Positions 1-9,091 of a stretch of 64,000 nt of DNA are shown one piece after another. Made by a program: the position numbers and the translations under genes. This DNA comes from Dietzia sp. B32 (GTDB lineage Bacteria; Actinomycetota; Actinomycetes; Mycobacteriales; Mycobacteriaceae), in the NCBI RefSeq assembly GCF_024732245.1, contig NZ_CP093845.1, positions 1,054,001 to 1,118,000 on the forward strand, read 5' to 3'. A model generated the notes under the pieces. That model did no database searches. It saw only the letters and a list, made by a program, of their open reading frames with translations, and was not told the DNA's origin. Position 1 is the first letter of the stretch; each line of letters opens with the position of its first letter.

Positions 1-27
1 GGACTCCCCCGCCTGACCGGTCACCCC

Positions 28-1470
28 TCACCCCGTGGCGGCGGTCCCTCCCACGGACTCGGCGTCGGCCCCGTCGCGGGCGACCAGCGCGGACTCGCGG
101 TCCAGACGCGGCCCTGCCGGGAGCCGGTCGAGGACGCCCCCGTCCACCGGCACCGGGATTCCTCCCAGGCCCAACACCGCGGCGGTCGGGGCGTCGGGCA
201 CGTCGAACCGCACGCCGGTGTCGGAGACGATCGTCGTCACGGCGCTGCGCGTGGTCGTCCCGCGCCCGGTCGCCGCCACCAGCAGCCCGCCGCCCGGGAT
301 CCCCACCGCGTCCACGGAGGGCCCCCCGTCGTCGGCGCCGGCAACCGCCCGCACCTCACCCGGGCCGGGCGCGGGCGCCCCCGCCACGAGCGTGACCCGC
401 CGCAGGGCGGAGTCCCGCCGGCCCGCGTCGCGGACACACAGCACGGGCGAGTCGGCCGCGTCCAGTACCGTCGGGTGCTGCCCGGGGAACGCCTCCACGT
501 CGAGCGCCACCGACCGCGGCACGCCCATCCGGTCCGGCGGGACCTCGACGACCGACCCGACCGTCGACGTGGACCGGATGACATCCGCGAGCACCGGCCC
601 CACCTCCTGCACCCCGTCGGCGAGCGCGACGTGGGTGCGCGTACCTGAGGCGGTGTCGACGGTGAACACCTGCCCGATCCGCAGTCCGTCCAGGCCGTAG
701 TCCACCGGGTCGCCGGCCATGTCGATCACCGGACGACGCACCGGGTCGACCTCGGGCAGCGGATCCACCAGGGCCGCCGTGACCGGCCGCGGGTCGACCC
801 CGCCGAGGCCGAGGATCGACAGCAGGTCACCGTCGTCGAGGTCGATGCGCGCGCGGGTGCCGTCGCGCAGCAGCCATCCGGTCCCGTCCTGGTCGGCCAA
901 CACGACCTCGTCGGCGCCCGTGTCCCGACCCGGCCCACTCCCCTCGCGGGCGACGATGCTGGTGCCCTTCAGCCGCGGACGCCCGCGCTCGGCGTCGGCC
1001 ACCTCGTCGCACACCGTCCACGACACCGCGGCCGCGGCCTCGGCGTCGCGGTGGGCGGGCAGCGCGGACGGTGCCCCGGGGATTCCGAGCAGTCCGCCCC
1101 GTGGGGTTCGCGCGATGTCGGCGTCGCGCACGGTGCGCGGTTCGGCGGGCTCGCCCAGCACCAGCCGCGCGGATGCGAGATTGCGGACGGGGTGGACGGT
1201 CTCGCCGGCGCGCACGTACATCTGCCCGGAGTCCCGCCCCACCATGACCGTGGTCGCGTCGACGTCCGGTGCGGGGTCGAGCAGCGCCAGTACCGCGGCC
1301 CCGGCGACTCCGATCACGGCGAGGACCACGCCCACCGTCAGTCCGGTGCTCTGCCGTTTGAGGGGGTCGTGCAACATCCGGACGTCGCGGGCGACCACCG
1401 CGTGCCGGGCCCGGCGGGTGAGGAATCGGTGCCCGTCCACCTGCGCCCCGGTCGTCGGCTTGAGCGGCAC
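28..1470 (-). CDS. eccB: Type VII (ESX) secretion membrane protein EccB, ESX-4-like
   Basis: EccB is a core inner-membrane subunit of the ESX secretion channel, with one membrane helix and a large domain outside the membrane. The 480-residue protein starts with the basic cytosolic leader typical of the family (DGHRFLTRR from residue 12), then a helix at about 44-64, then a long exported domain with two cysteines (in VCDE and LCVRD) that could pair. The GTG start at 1470 is preceded by AAGGGAG; longer in-frame versions only add low-complexity sequence. It is divergent from eccE across 148 bases. In M. tuberculosis eccB4 also lies close to truA-rplQ, so I infer ESX-4. EccC, EccD and mycosin are not in view and may lie to the left. 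Confidence 0.88.
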   Translation of the reverse strand: MPLKPTTGAQVDGHRFLTRRARHAVVARDVRMLHDPLKRQSTGLTVGVVLAVIGVAGAAVLALLDPAPDVDATTVMVGRDSGQMYVRAGETVHPVRNLASARLVLGEPAEPRTVRDADIARTPRGGLLGIPGAPSALPAHRDAEAAAAVSWTVCDEVADAERGRPRLKGTSIVAREGSGPGRDTGADEVVLADQDGTGWLLRDGTRARIDLDDGDLLSILGLGGVDPRPVTAALVDPLPEVDPVRRPVIDMAGDPVDYGLDGLRIGQVFTVDTASGTRTHVALADGVQEVGPVLADVIRSTSTVGSVVEVPPDRMGVPRSVALDVEAFPGQHPTVLDAADSPVLCVRDAGRRDSALRRVTLVAGAPAPGPGEVRAVAGADDGGPSVDAVGIPGGGLLVAATGRGTTTRSAVTTIVSDTGVRFDVPDAPTAAVLGLGGIPVPVDGGVLDRLPAGPRLDRESALVARDGADAESVGGTAATG

Positions 1471-1524
1471 GTCCCCGGCTCCCTTCGCCTTATGTGACAC
1501 CACCGCGACCGGGGGCACCGGGGG

Positions 1525-1530
1525 TAGGGT
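1525..1530 (+). promoter_or_regulatory. Candidate -10 box for eccE
   Basis: TAGGGT lies in the 148-base eccB-eccE divergent region, 88 bases before the eccE ATG. It fits the actinobacterial TANNNT form, but no convincing -35 element was seen, so the assignment is weak. Confidence 0.3.
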
Positions 1531-1618
1531 ACGCCACGATCCGGCCCGCGTGGCCGGTCTTCCGAGGCCGCCGGCCGGGCGCGCCCGGGTCTCGTGGCGC
1601 GACGGAGGTGCGGGCGGT

Positions 1619-3298
1619 ATGACGGCGGTTCCGACCCTGTCCGGGCTGGTCGTCGTCCTCGTGTCCACGCTCGTCCTCACGGTGGTCTGCCCGCCGTCCT
1701 GGCAGCCGTGGGTGCAGTTCGTCGTCGCCGGTGTGGTCGCCGCAGCGATCACCGCGCGGCGCAGCGGTCGGCCCGTGCTCGCTCGGGACCAGGCCCCCCG
1801 GCGGCTGTCGGTGGACGTGGTGGACCTCGTCGCGCCCGACCGCTCGGCCGTCGGATGCGTCGAGGGCGACCGGATCGTCACCACCGCCGTCGAGATCTCG
1901 GCCGGCGCCCTCGTGGTCACCGAGGTGGGGCGCGACGACCCGGCCGACCACCGCGGCGTCCGCCTGCCCCTGGCCGTGGTGGCGCGGCAACTCGACCAGG
2001 GCGGGGTGGTCCTGGAGGGGATCGACGTGGTGGTCGACGGTCGCCGCGCGGCGGACGGTGACGACGGCGGGGTCTACGACTCGCTGGTCGGGCCGCTGGC
2101 ACTGATCTCACACCGCCGCGTGCACCTGTTGGTGCGGTTCGACCTGGCCCGGCTGGCGACGGGGCCCGCCGGGTCGGCCGGGTCGGCCGGGTCGCAGGGT
2201 GCGATGCCTGTGGGCCCGCTGGAGCAGGTGGTGGCGGTGGCCACCGAGCGCCTCCGGCGCGCCCTGGTCCACCACGGGGTGCCGTGTCGGGTCCTCGACG
2301 CCGCCGAGCTCGCCGCCCTCTACCTGGACGCCGAGGCCCATCCTGGTCCCGGGGTGGGCCTCGTGGTCCGCCCGTCGGCGGACCCGCGGGCGGTGATCGA
2401 CGGGCTCACCACCGTCCGGGCCGCCCGCATCACCGAGGTCGTCCGGTTGCGGCGGGTGGAGGGCCGCGACGACGTGGTGGACACGGTGACCACCGTCGGG
2501 CTCACCGGGGTGTCGGACCCCGAGATCGCGGGAACGGTGCTGCCGACGACCGCGGTCACCTGTCACCCCCTCCCGTCCGTCCGGGTGTCACCCGTGCCCG
2601 GCGAGGCCCTACCAGGCGCGATCGCCGGCTCGCTCGCCCGGCGGGCCGTCGACGACCTCGCCGACCTCGCCCCGCCCGCGCACGGTTGCGGTCAGATCCT
2701 CGGCGCGACCCGCACCGGCGCCGCGGCCGCCATCCAGCTCGCCGGACCACACCTCCGGTCGGTCCTGCTCGCCGCCCGGCCCGCCGTCTGTCGTCAGGTG
2801 GCGTTCCGCGCGGTCGCGGCCGGGTACCGGGTGGCCGTGGTGACCGACGTGCCCGACCGGTGGGAACCGCTGGCGGTGATCGGCGACGAGACCCGATACC
2901 GGATCATCGACCCCGCCTCGTCGGACGCGGGCGCACCGGTCGACGCCGTGTTGTGGGACGTCGACGGCCCGCTGACGGAGGGACGGATCGACGCGCTCGC
3001 CGGGCCCGGTGGCCCGGATGTCACCCCGCCCACCGTCATCAGGGTGGACGCCGACTGGGAGCTGCGCGGCGGCAGTCGATTGGCGTCCGCCGCCGCACCG
3101 CCCGACCTCGTCCTGGACGGCCGGATCGACGGGTGGATCTCCGTGGAGCCGCGGGCCGGCGAACCCCGGCGCGTCTCGATGGTCGCAGGGCCGGGTGAGG
3201 ACGCCTATGTCGGGCCGCTCGAGATGCCGGCCGGTCTCGCGACGGACGGTCTCACACCCTCAGGTGCTGCACCTTCCGCCAGCCCGGATCATCGGTGA
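1619..3298 (+). CDS. eccE: Type VII secretion protein EccE
   Basis: EccE is the peripheral membrane subunit of the ESX core complex, next to EccB, EccC and EccD. The 559-residue product has the usual two N-terminal membrane helices (about residues 6-24 and 30-47), then a long soluble region with the family's alternating beta-rich pattern. A short Gly-Ser-Ala repeat (GSAGSAGS) interrupts it near residue 185. The ATG at 1619 has GGAGG about ten bases upstream; longer in-frame forms run into eccB antisense sequence. The 3' end overlaps the convergent DUF695 gene by 47 bases. From memory, M. tuberculosis ESX-4 lacks eccE while several other mycolic-acid genera keep one, so this looks like a complete-type ESX-4. 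The call rests on overall pattern and context, not a catalytic motif. Confidence 0.8.
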   Translation: MTAVPTLSGLVVVLVSTLVLTVVCPPSWQPWVQFVVAGVVAAAITARRSGRPVLARDQAPRRLSVDVVDLVAPDRSAVGCVEGDRIVTTAVEISAGALVVTEVGRDDPADHRGVRLPLAVVARQLDQGGVVLEGIDVVVDGRRAADGDDGGVYDSLVGPLALISHRRVHLLVRFDLARLATGPAGSAGSAGSQGAMPVGPLEQVVAVATERLRRALVHHGVPCRVLDAAELAALYLDAEAHPGPGVGLVVRPSADPRAVIDGLTTVRAARITEVVRLRRVEGRDDVVDTVTTVGLTGVSDPEIAGTVLPTTAVTCHPLPSVRVSPVPGEALPGAIAGSLARRAVDDLADLAPPAHGCGQILGATRTGAAAAIQLAGPHLRSVLLAARPAVCRQVAFRAVAAGYRVAVVTDVPDRWEPLAVIGDETRYRIIDPASSDAGAPVDAVLWDVDGPLTEGRIDALAGPGGPDVTPPTVIRVDADWELRGGSRLASAAAPPDLVLDGRIDGWISVEPRAGEPRRVSMVAGPGEDAYVGPLEMPAGLATDGLTPSGAAPSASPDHR

Positions 3299-4337
3299 CC
3301 GTGACGGTCACCTCGCCCTGGTCCCACCCGGACGCCGCCACCCGCAACTGCTCGTGCGCGGGGGTGGTGGAGTCTACGTAGAAGTGCAGCAGCCGGCGCC
3401 CGTTGCAGCTCTCGGCCCCGACGCATTCCCCGTTGCCCTCGAGGCGCTCCACCAGGTGGTCCTCCAGGTCCCGTAGGCCCGGCAGGGACAGGGACCCGGG
3501 CAGACCGCCGTCCTCTACGTCCGTATAGGGGACGTGGACGGCGACGTGGCGGTCGAACTCCGGCGCGGACAGTGCGACCAGCGGGACCCGGACCACGGCC
3601 ACTAGCGGTCCGCAGCCGGTCTCCCCGTGCAGGATCTGCCATGCCGGGTCGCCCAGCTCATCGGTGTTGTCCTCGGCGAGTTCCCGCAGGATCTCCGGCA
3701 ACTCCCAGAGCGGGACCGCCTCGACGCCGGGGGCGGTGGCGTTGGCCCGGATCAGGCCGACCCAGGTCTCCACCTGCTCCTCCCCGCACAGGGCGTCCAA
3801 CAACAGGTAGGCGGCGATGCCCAGATCGGCGCCCGACAGCCCGGTGAACGCCGGGTGGTGCACGGTGACGTCGGCCCGGGACAGGCCCAGGTCCACCACG
3901 ACCTCCGCCTGGTCGAAGTCCAACCGGCGGTCGCGGAAGTACATCGCGCAGCCCCGCACGGGTTCACGCAGGTCGGCGAACGACCACGTCTCATCGGCGT
4001 CCGGCGCCGCCGCCAGCCACCGGCGGGCCGCGCCACGCAACTCGGGCACCCCCGCGGCGGTGACGGTGAGCCGGTGCGGTCCGCCCTCGCCCGCCGGGAT
4101 GAACTCCCACGACAGGCCCGGGTCGATGGCCTCGATCAGCGAGGTAATCTCCGGGACCACCCGGCGGGCGTCGCCGGAATCGAGCGCCGCCGTCGCGCGG
4201 CGCCTGCCGCCCTCCGCCCACCACCGCCAGAAGGTGGTCACGGCCCGGTCCGACCGCAGTCGGGCCGTCTCCACGCGGACGCCGGAGAAGTCCAGCGATC
4301 GCGAGAGCTGCCGGGGTCGCACCGCACGGATCGCCAT
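3252..4337 (-). CDS. DUF695-domain protein of unknown function
   Basis: The 361-residue soluble protein has no signal peptide or membrane segment. The C-terminal part, with FYVDST around residue 313 and a nearby WDQGEVTVTV strand, resembles the DUF695 family, whose function is unknown. The N-terminal half (Trp-rich WRWWAEGG, then a low-complexity stretch) was not recognised. The ATG at 4337 has a strong GGAGGAG seven bases upstream. Its last 47 bases overlap the 3' end of eccE on the other strand, so the two messages are antisense there. It is divergent from the NAD(P)-binding gene at 4523. A link to ESX secretion is only positional. Confidence 0.7.
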   Translation of the reverse strand: MAIRAVRPRQLSRSLDFSGVRVETARLRSDRAVTTFWRWWAEGGRRRATAALDSGDARRVVPEITSLIEAIDPGLSWEFIPAGEGGPHRLTVTAAGVPELRGAARRWLAAAPDADETWSFADLREPVRGCAMYFRDRRLDFDQAEVVVDLGLSRADVTVHHPAFTGLSGADLGIAAYLLLDALCGEEQVETWVGLIRANATAPGVEAVPLWELPEILRELAEDNTDELGDPAWQILHGETGCGPLVAVVRVPLVALSAPEFDRHVAVHVPYTDVEDGGLPGSLSLPGLRDLEDHLVERLEGNGECVGAESCNGRRLLHFYVDSTTPAHEQLRVAASGWDQGEVTVTVTDDPGWRKVQHLRV

Positions 4338-4522
4338 CTGTTCTCCTCCCGTCACCGCGGTCCTCGTGAACATGTCTCCACCCCAGTATCCGGATATCCC
4401 GCCGATCGTGCCCGCGCCGACACACCCGGAGGGGTCGAGCGGGCACTCCCGGCGGGGTCGAGGGGCTCTCCCGGAGCCTCCAGCGGGTGCGCCCGCGCGC
4501 CCGCGCTGGCAGGGTCGTGGGT

Positions 4523-5683
4523 ATGACCACGCCCCAAGATCTGGCCCGGCTCTCCTCCGGCACGTCCGAGGGCACGGAACCGACGCCGCGACCCGGCCCA
4601 CAGCCCCGACCCGACCACGACGGCCGGAGCGGCCCGCGGGTGCTCGTGATCGGCGCGACCGGGTACATCGGGTCACGGCTCGTCCCCCGGCTGCTCGCCG
4701 ACGGCGCCGAGGTCTCCGTGCTGGCCCGGACGCCGAAGCGCCTCGACGACGTGCCGTGGCGCGACGAGGTCACCATCCACTCCGGCGGCCTCGGCGACGC
4801 CGACGCGCTGCGCACCGCCCTGCGCGAGGTGGACGTCGCGTGCCACCTCGTCCACTCGATGGGTGACTCCAAGGACTACGCCCGCGAGGAACGCGAGACC
4901 ACCGAGACGTTCGTCCGCGCCGCCGAGGAGGCGGGCATCGAGCGCATCGTCCACCTGTCCGGCCTCCACCCGGAGGACGAGACCGACCTCTCGCCGCATC
5001 TGCGCTCCCGCGCCGAGGTCGCCCGGATCATGCTGGAGTCCTCCGTTCCCGCGCTCGTGGTCCAGGCCGGGGTGGTCATCGGTTCCGGTTCGGCCTCGTT
5101 CGAGATGATCCGTCACCTCACCACCCGCCTGCCGGGGATGGTCACGCCCAAGTGGGTCAGCAACCGCATCCAGCCCATCGCCGTGCGCGACGCGGTCCAC
5201 TACCTCGCCGCGGCCACCACGTGTCCCCTCGAGGGCGACCTCGCCCGCGGGCGCGCCATCGACGTGGGCGGCCCGGATGTACTGACCTACGGCCAGATGA
5301 TGCAGGTCTACGCCGAGGAGGCCGGCCTGCGTCGCCGACTCATGGTCCCGGTCCCCGTCCTCACGCCCAAGCTGTCCTCCCTGTGGATGGGACTGGTCAC
5401 CCCGCTCGAGCCCGGGCTGGCCAAGCCCCTGGTGGAGTCGCTGCGCTGCGAGGCCGTGGTGCTGGTCGACGACGCCGACGAGGTACTCGGACCCCCACCC
5501 GGCGGGCGGACCAGCTACCGGGATGCGCTGCGCGAGGCCCTGCGGGTCCCCCACGGCCCGGCTCGCCCGCCACTGTGGGACGGGGCCGACCCGCTGGACG
5601 ATCCCGCGCGCCTCCTGCCCTCGGACGCCGACTGGGCCGGGGTCCGCCCGCCCACCATCGGGCGTGTGCGCGGCGGGCGATGA
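4523..5683 (+). CDS. NAD(P)H-binding Rossmann protein (atypical SDR, YbjT-like)
   Basis: This is a 386-residue protein with a Pro-rich N-terminal tail of about 38 residues, then a Rossmann nucleotide site GATGYIG at 44-50. Downstream features (an HLVHSMG strand, HLSGLHP, and VVQAGVVIGSGS about 60 residues later) fit the extended/atypical SDR NAD(P)-binding family that includes YbjT. No YxxxK catalytic pair is evident, so it may be a sensor or a reductase of unknown substrate. The ATG at 4523 was chosen because the earlier in-frame stretch is low complexity; no strong ribosome site is seen. The stop overlaps the start of the following CPBP gene (ATGA), so the pair is probably translationally coupled. 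Confidence 0.8.
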   Translation: MTTPQDLARLSSGTSEGTEPTPRPGPQPRPDHDGRSGPRVLVIGATGYIGSRLVPRLLADGAEVSVLARTPKRLDDVPWRDEVTIHSGGLGDADALRTALREVDVACHLVHSMGDSKDYAREERETTETFVRAAEEAGIERIVHLSGLHPEDETDLSPHLRSRAEVARIMLESSVPALVVQAGVVIGSGSASFEMIRHLTTRLPGMVTPKWVSNRIQPIAVRDAVHYLAAATTCPLEGDLARGRAIDVGGPDVLTYGQMMQVYAEEAGLRRRLMVPVPVLTPKLSSLWMGLVTPLEPGLAKPLVESLRCEAVVLVDDADEVLGPPPGGRTSYRDALREALRVPHGPARPPLWDGADPLDDPARLLPSDADWAGVRPPTIGRVRGGR

Positions 5684-6399
5684 GCGACCAGCGAGAGGCG
5701 CCCGCCTCGCCCACCGGCCGGTACCTGCGGGCGCTGCGATCGGGCGAGATGGACACCGCGCCCTCGCGGCCCGGCCGGCGGCGTGTCCTCGTCGTCGTCG
5801 TCACCCTCGTCGTCGGCGCGGCGGTGAACGCGTGGGCGCTACGGATACCCGCCGGCGACGCCATGTTCTACCCCGCCACCGCACTGCTGGCCGCGGTCTG
5901 GCTGGGCGGGGCGTTCGCCTCCGGGCCGATCCGGGTGGGCTGCGAACCGTACCGGCCCCGCCGGCCCGTGCTTTCGTCGGTGCTCACCGCGGCCGCGCTC
6001 GCCGTGGTGTTCTGCCTCGGCGCACTGGTGGTGGCGAGGATCGAGCCGCTGCGCGACCCCGTCGACGCCCTGCTCGACCACGCCACCGTGGGCAACCTCG
6101 CCCTGGTGGCGCTTTTGACCGCGGTCAACGGCGTCGCCGAGGAGTGCTTCCACCGCGGTGCGGTGTACTCGGCCGTCGCCGACCGGCGGCCGATCGTGAC
6201 GACGACCGTGATCTACGCGACCGTCACGGCCACCTCGGGGATCCCGCTGCTCGTCCTGGCGGCCGTCATCCTGGGGCTGGTCACCGCGGTTCAGCGGCGG
6301 GTCACCGGCGGCGTGCTGGGGCCGGCGATCACCCACGTGGCGTGGTCGATGGTCATGCTGTTCGCGCTGGGCCCGATCCTCGACGCGGCGCGGGTCTAG
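5680..6399 (+). CDS. CPBP-family intramembrane metalloprotease
   Basis: CPBP (Abi/CAAX-protease-like) proteins are multi-helix membrane endopeptidases. The 239-residue product has several hydrophobic helices and the signature glutamate motif EECFHR at residues 154-159, followed by a late histidine helix containing THVAW, the second metal-ligand region. It starts at an ATG overlapping the stop of the upstream NAD(P)-binding gene by four bases, so the two are read as one operon. The stop codon lies in a 17-base tandem repeat array that continues into the convergent truA gene. The substrate is unknown. Confidence 0.82.
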   Translation: MSDQREAPASPTGRYLRALRSGEMDTAPSRPGRRRVLVVVVTLVVGAAVNAWALRIPAGDAMFYPATALLAAVWLGGAFASGPIRVGCEPYRPRRPVLSSVLTAAALAVVFCLGALVVARIEPLRDPVDALLDHATVGNLALVALLTAVNGVAEECFHRGAVYSAVADRRPIVTTTVIYATVTATSGIPLLVLAAVILGLVTAVQRRVTGGVLGPAITHVAWSMVMLFALGPILDAARV

Positions 6400-6452
6400 A
6401 CGCAGCGAGGGTCTGGACGCGGCGAGGGTCCAGCCGACGCGGCGCGGGTCTA
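6382..6452. repeat. Four imperfect 17-base tandem repeats across two convergent stop codons
   Basis: Copies at 6382-6398, 6399-6415, 6416-6432 and 6436-6452 follow gacgc(g/a)gcg(c/a)gggtc. The first and last copies are identical over all 17 bases. The first carries the stop of the CPBP gene and the last carries the stop of truA; three bases separate copies three and four. Confidence 0.85.
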
Positions 6453-7328
6453 CTCCCCGCAGCACCCCGCGCCCGGCCCCGGCCGCACCTCGCGGGTGAC
6501 GAGGTTGCGCGCCGCCAGGTCGTCGTCGGCCGGGTAGTCAACGCCCACCAGGGCCAGTCCGCACGCGGGCGCCACCGGGACCGCGGACGACCGTTCGGTC
6601 TCGGCGAGCAACCCGCTGACCCAGTCCGGGCTCCGGCGCCCCTCCCCCACCGCCATCACCGCACCGACGAGGCTGCGGACCATCGACCAGCAGAACGCGT
6701 CCGCACTCACCGACGCCGTCCACACCTCGGCGGCCCCCGGCGCGTCGGCCCCGCGGGTGTCGGGCTCGGCGCGCCAGTCGAAGCGCTGCAGCTCGCGGAT
6801 GGTGGTGGCGCCCTCCCGGCGACGGCAGAACGCAGCGAAGTCGTGTAGCCCCAGCAGCCGTTCGGACGCGTCGCGGACCGCGTCGAGGTCGGCGCCGCGC
6901 TGCCAGGCGGCGGTGTCGCGGGCGCGGGTCGGCTCGGGCCCCCACGGCGCCGTGGTGAGGCGGTACTCGTAGTGCCGGCGCAGCGCGGAGAACCGGGCGT
7001 CGAACGCGTCCGGGACCCACCGGGCGTCCATCACCGCGATGTCCGCCGGCAGTAGCCGCGCGAGCCGACGCACGAGCGCCTCGGGGCGTCCCTCCAGCGA
7101 GCGCTGGTCCAACCACTGCGGGTCCACGTCGAGATGGCACACCTGCGCTCGCGCGTGCACCCCGGCGTCGGTGCGACCGGCGACCGTGAGGACGATGGGA
7201 TTGCGCAGGATCTTCGCGAGTTCGGTCTCGAGCACCCCGCACACGGTCCTCAGTCCGGGCTGGCGCGCCCAGCCGGAGAAGTCGGTGCCGTCGTAGGCGA
7301 CGTCCAGGCGGATCCGGCGGGTGCTCAC
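6450..7328 (-). CDS. truA: tRNA pseudouridine(38-40) synthase TruA
   Basis: TruA converts uridines 38-40 of the tRNA anticodon stem to pseudouridine. The 292-residue protein has the family's opening ([13 protein letters not shown]) and the catalytic aspartate D54 in [10 protein letters not shown]; the C-terminal fold continues with FCRRR and [11 protein letters not shown]. It ends in an unusual Cys-Cys tail (GCCGE). As in M. tuberculosis, truA lies just past rplQ, but here an SGNH-lipoprotein gene on the opposite strand separates them, so truA has its own promoter. Its stop lies within the last copy of the 17-base repeat array. Confidence 0.96.
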   Translation of the reverse strand: MSTRRIRLDVAYDGTDFSGWARQPGLRTVCGVLETELAKILRNPIVLTVAGRTDAGVHARAQVCHLDVDPQWLDQRSLEGRPEALVRRLARLLPADIAVMDARWVPDAFDARFSALRRHYEYRLTTAPWGPEPTRARDTAAWQRGADLDAVRDASERLLGLHDFAAFCRRREGATTIRELQRFDWRAEPDTRGADAPGAAEVWTASVSADAFCWSMVRSLVGAVMAVGEGRRSPDWVSGLLAETERSSAVPVAPACGLALVGVDYPADDDLAARNLVTREVRPGPGAGCCGE

Positions 7329-7405
7329 GGCCTACAGACGCTAGACCACCGCCGCGCGTGCCCGCCACACCGCCCGCCGCGGGCCGTTCCGGCACGATGG
7401 GGACC

Positions 7406-8311
7406 ATGTCCACGTCCCCGTCCCCTTACCGCGCCGCGCTGCTCGCCGCCGGCGCGACCGTCGCGCTCGCCCTGGGCTCCTGTGCCCCCGGCGACGACGA
7501 CGAGGCCCCGCCCGCCGCGGCCGGGCCCGCCGCCACCGACGTCACCGAACCGGCCGGGTCGACGGTCTCGAGGTACGTGGCGCTGGGCGATTCCTTCGCC
7601 GCCCTGGGACCGACCGACGCCCCCACGAGCGGGCCGGCGGGGTGCCTGCGGTCATCCCTCAACTACCCGTCGGTGCTCGCCGACCGCATCGGTGTCGCCG
7701 ACTTCGTCGATGCCACGTGCGGGGGCGCGCGGACCCGGGACATGACGGCGCGCCAGATCGAGGGGACGCCACCGCAGTTCGACGCCCTCACCCCGGACAC
7801 CGACCTGGTCACGCTCTCGATCGGCGGGAACGACATCGGGTTCGGTGCGATCGCCGGGTGCGTCGCGCAGACCCCCCGCTCCGTGGACGGGGCGCCGTGT
7901 CGTGAGCGGCTGGCCGCGGGGGTCTCGTCGGCGCTCGAGGCCCTCGACGCCGATCTCGACGCGGTGCACGCCGGCATCCGGGAACGCTCCCCCGGGGCCC
8001 GGGTGGTGGTGACCGCGTACATGCCGCTCGTCCCGGCCGACGGTGGGTGCGATTTCCTCGAACGCGTCAGCCCCGCCGACGTCTCCTGGGCCCGCGACGT
8101 CACGGACCGGGTCAACCGGGCGGTGTCAGGCGCGGCCGCCCGGGCCGGCGCGGAGGTCACCGCTCCCGATGACGCCGACGAGCGCCACGCGTGCGCTCCC
8201 GCGGATGTCCGCTACACCGATTTCACCGGCTCGGAGACGGGGTCGCATCCCATGCACCCGACCGCGGCCGGCCAACGCGCGATGGCCGCGGCCGTGGCCG
8301 GCAGTCTCTGA
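7406..8311 (+). CDS. SGNH/GDSL-family secreted lipoprotein hydrolase
   Basis: This is a secreted esterase or lipase-like hydrolase. The 301-residue protein has a lipoprotein signal with a lipobox ending at Cys26 (LGSC), then an acidic, Ala/Pro-rich linker. The SGNH blocks appear in order: GDSFAA (nucleophile Ser), a conserved Gly in the second block, GGNDIG (Asn), and HPTAAG near the C-terminus (His). It is related to the SGNH esterases common in mycolic-acid bacteria; the substrate (lipid, acyl-glycan or acyl-CoA) is not shown. An ATG at 7397 is an equally usable start. It converges with rplQ across a strong hairpin. Confidence 0.88.
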   Translation: MSTSPSPYRAALLAAGATVALALGSCAPGDDDEAPPAAAGPAATDVTEPAGSTVSRYVALGDSFAALGPTDAPTSGPAGCLRSSLNYPSVLADRIGVADFVDATCGGARTRDMTARQIEGTPPQFDALTPDTDLVTLSIGGNDIGFGAIAGCVAQTPRSVDGAPCRERLAAGVSSALEALDADLDAVHAGIRERSPGARVVVTAYMPLVPADGGCDFLERVSPADVSWARDVTDRVNRAVSGAAARAGAEVTAPDDADERHACAPADVRYTDFTGSETGSHPMHPTAAGQRAMAAAVAGSL

Positions 8312-8400
8312 CCCCACCGGGACTGCGCGTCCGCGCCCGCGCGCCCGCGCCCGCGCGCCCGCGCCTCCGCGCCTGCACTCCCGCAGCGGCGCAACGACGA

Positions 8401-8436
8401 GGGCCCCTCCACCGCGTGATGCGGTGGAGGGGCCCC
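8401..8436. terminator. Bidirectional hairpin terminator between the SGNH gene and rplQ
   Basis: A perfect 15-base stem (8401-8415 with 8421-8435) closes a five-base loop between two convergent genes. The preceding bases, about 8327-8384, are a simple (cgcccg)n-like run with no other visible content. Confidence 0.85.
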
Positions 8437-8460
8437 GGAGGCGTGATCCTGTAGAGGCGA

Positions 8461-9057
8461 TCAGGCCTTGTCGGCGTCCTCGCCCTCGGCGTGCGTGGTG
8501 TCCTCGGACACGGCCTCGGCGGTCTCCTCCGCGGCCTCGACCTCGGCGTCGTCCGCCGCGTCGACCTGATCGGCGATCGGGCTGTTGGCCTCGGCCTCAG
8601 CCGTGACGTCGTCGGTCGACTCGGCCGGGGTCTCGGCCGGCGCGGCGGCGGCCTTGGAGGCCGCGGCGCGGGTGGCACGCGAGGCCTCGACGGAGGCGAG
8701 CTCCTCGGTGACGAGCGCGATCATCGCCATGGGCGCGTTGTCGCCCTTGCGGTTCTCGAGCTTGACGATCCGGGTGTAGCCACCGTCGCGGTTGGCGACC
8801 CGGGGGCCGATCTCGGCGAACAGCTTGTGCAGGACGTCCTTGTCGCGGATGACCTTGGCGGCCTCACGACGGTCGGCGAGCGTGCCGCGGCGAGCCTTGG
8901 TGATGAGCTTCTCCGCGTACGGACGCAGCAGCTTCGCCTTGGTCTCCGTGGTGCGGATCGCATCGTGCTCGAACAGCTGGGTGGCCAGGTTCGAGAGGAT
9001 GAGCCGCTGGTGGGAAGCGGATCCGCCGAGGCGGGCGCCCTTCTTGGGCTTGGGCAT
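8461..9057 (-). CDS. rplQ: 50S ribosomal protein L17 with acidic C-terminal tail
   Basis: L17 lies near the peptide exit tunnel of the large subunit. The N-terminal 120 residues ([13 protein letters not shown], then [10 protein letters not shown]) are canonical. The remaining 75 or so residues form an Ala/Glu/Asp-rich tail, giving 198 residues against about 120-130 in E. coli; such tails occur in Actinobacteria. It is the last gene of the alpha operon, 34 bases after rpoA, and is followed by a strong hairpin. Confidence 0.97.
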   Translation of the reverse strand: MPKPKKGARLGGSASHQRLILSNLATQLFEHDAIRTTETKAKLLRPYAEKLITKARRGTLADRREAAKVIRDKDVLHKLFAEIGPRVANRDGGYTRIVKLENRKGDNAPMAMIALVTEELASVEASRATRAAASKAAAAPAETPAESTDDVTAEAEANSPIADQVDAADDAEVEAAEETAEAVSEDTTHAEGEDADKA

Positions 9058-9091
9058 CAGATTCTCCTAGGAATGGTGTTCCGGGCGCTCG

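Noticed and set aside
6382-6452. Possible CRISPR array
   Set aside because: Units are 17 bases, directly abutting, without spacers, and no cas genes are near.
8327-8384. Simple GC repeat as a regulatory element
   Set aside because: It is a low-complexity cgcccg run just before a terminator, with no symmetry or motif beyond composition.
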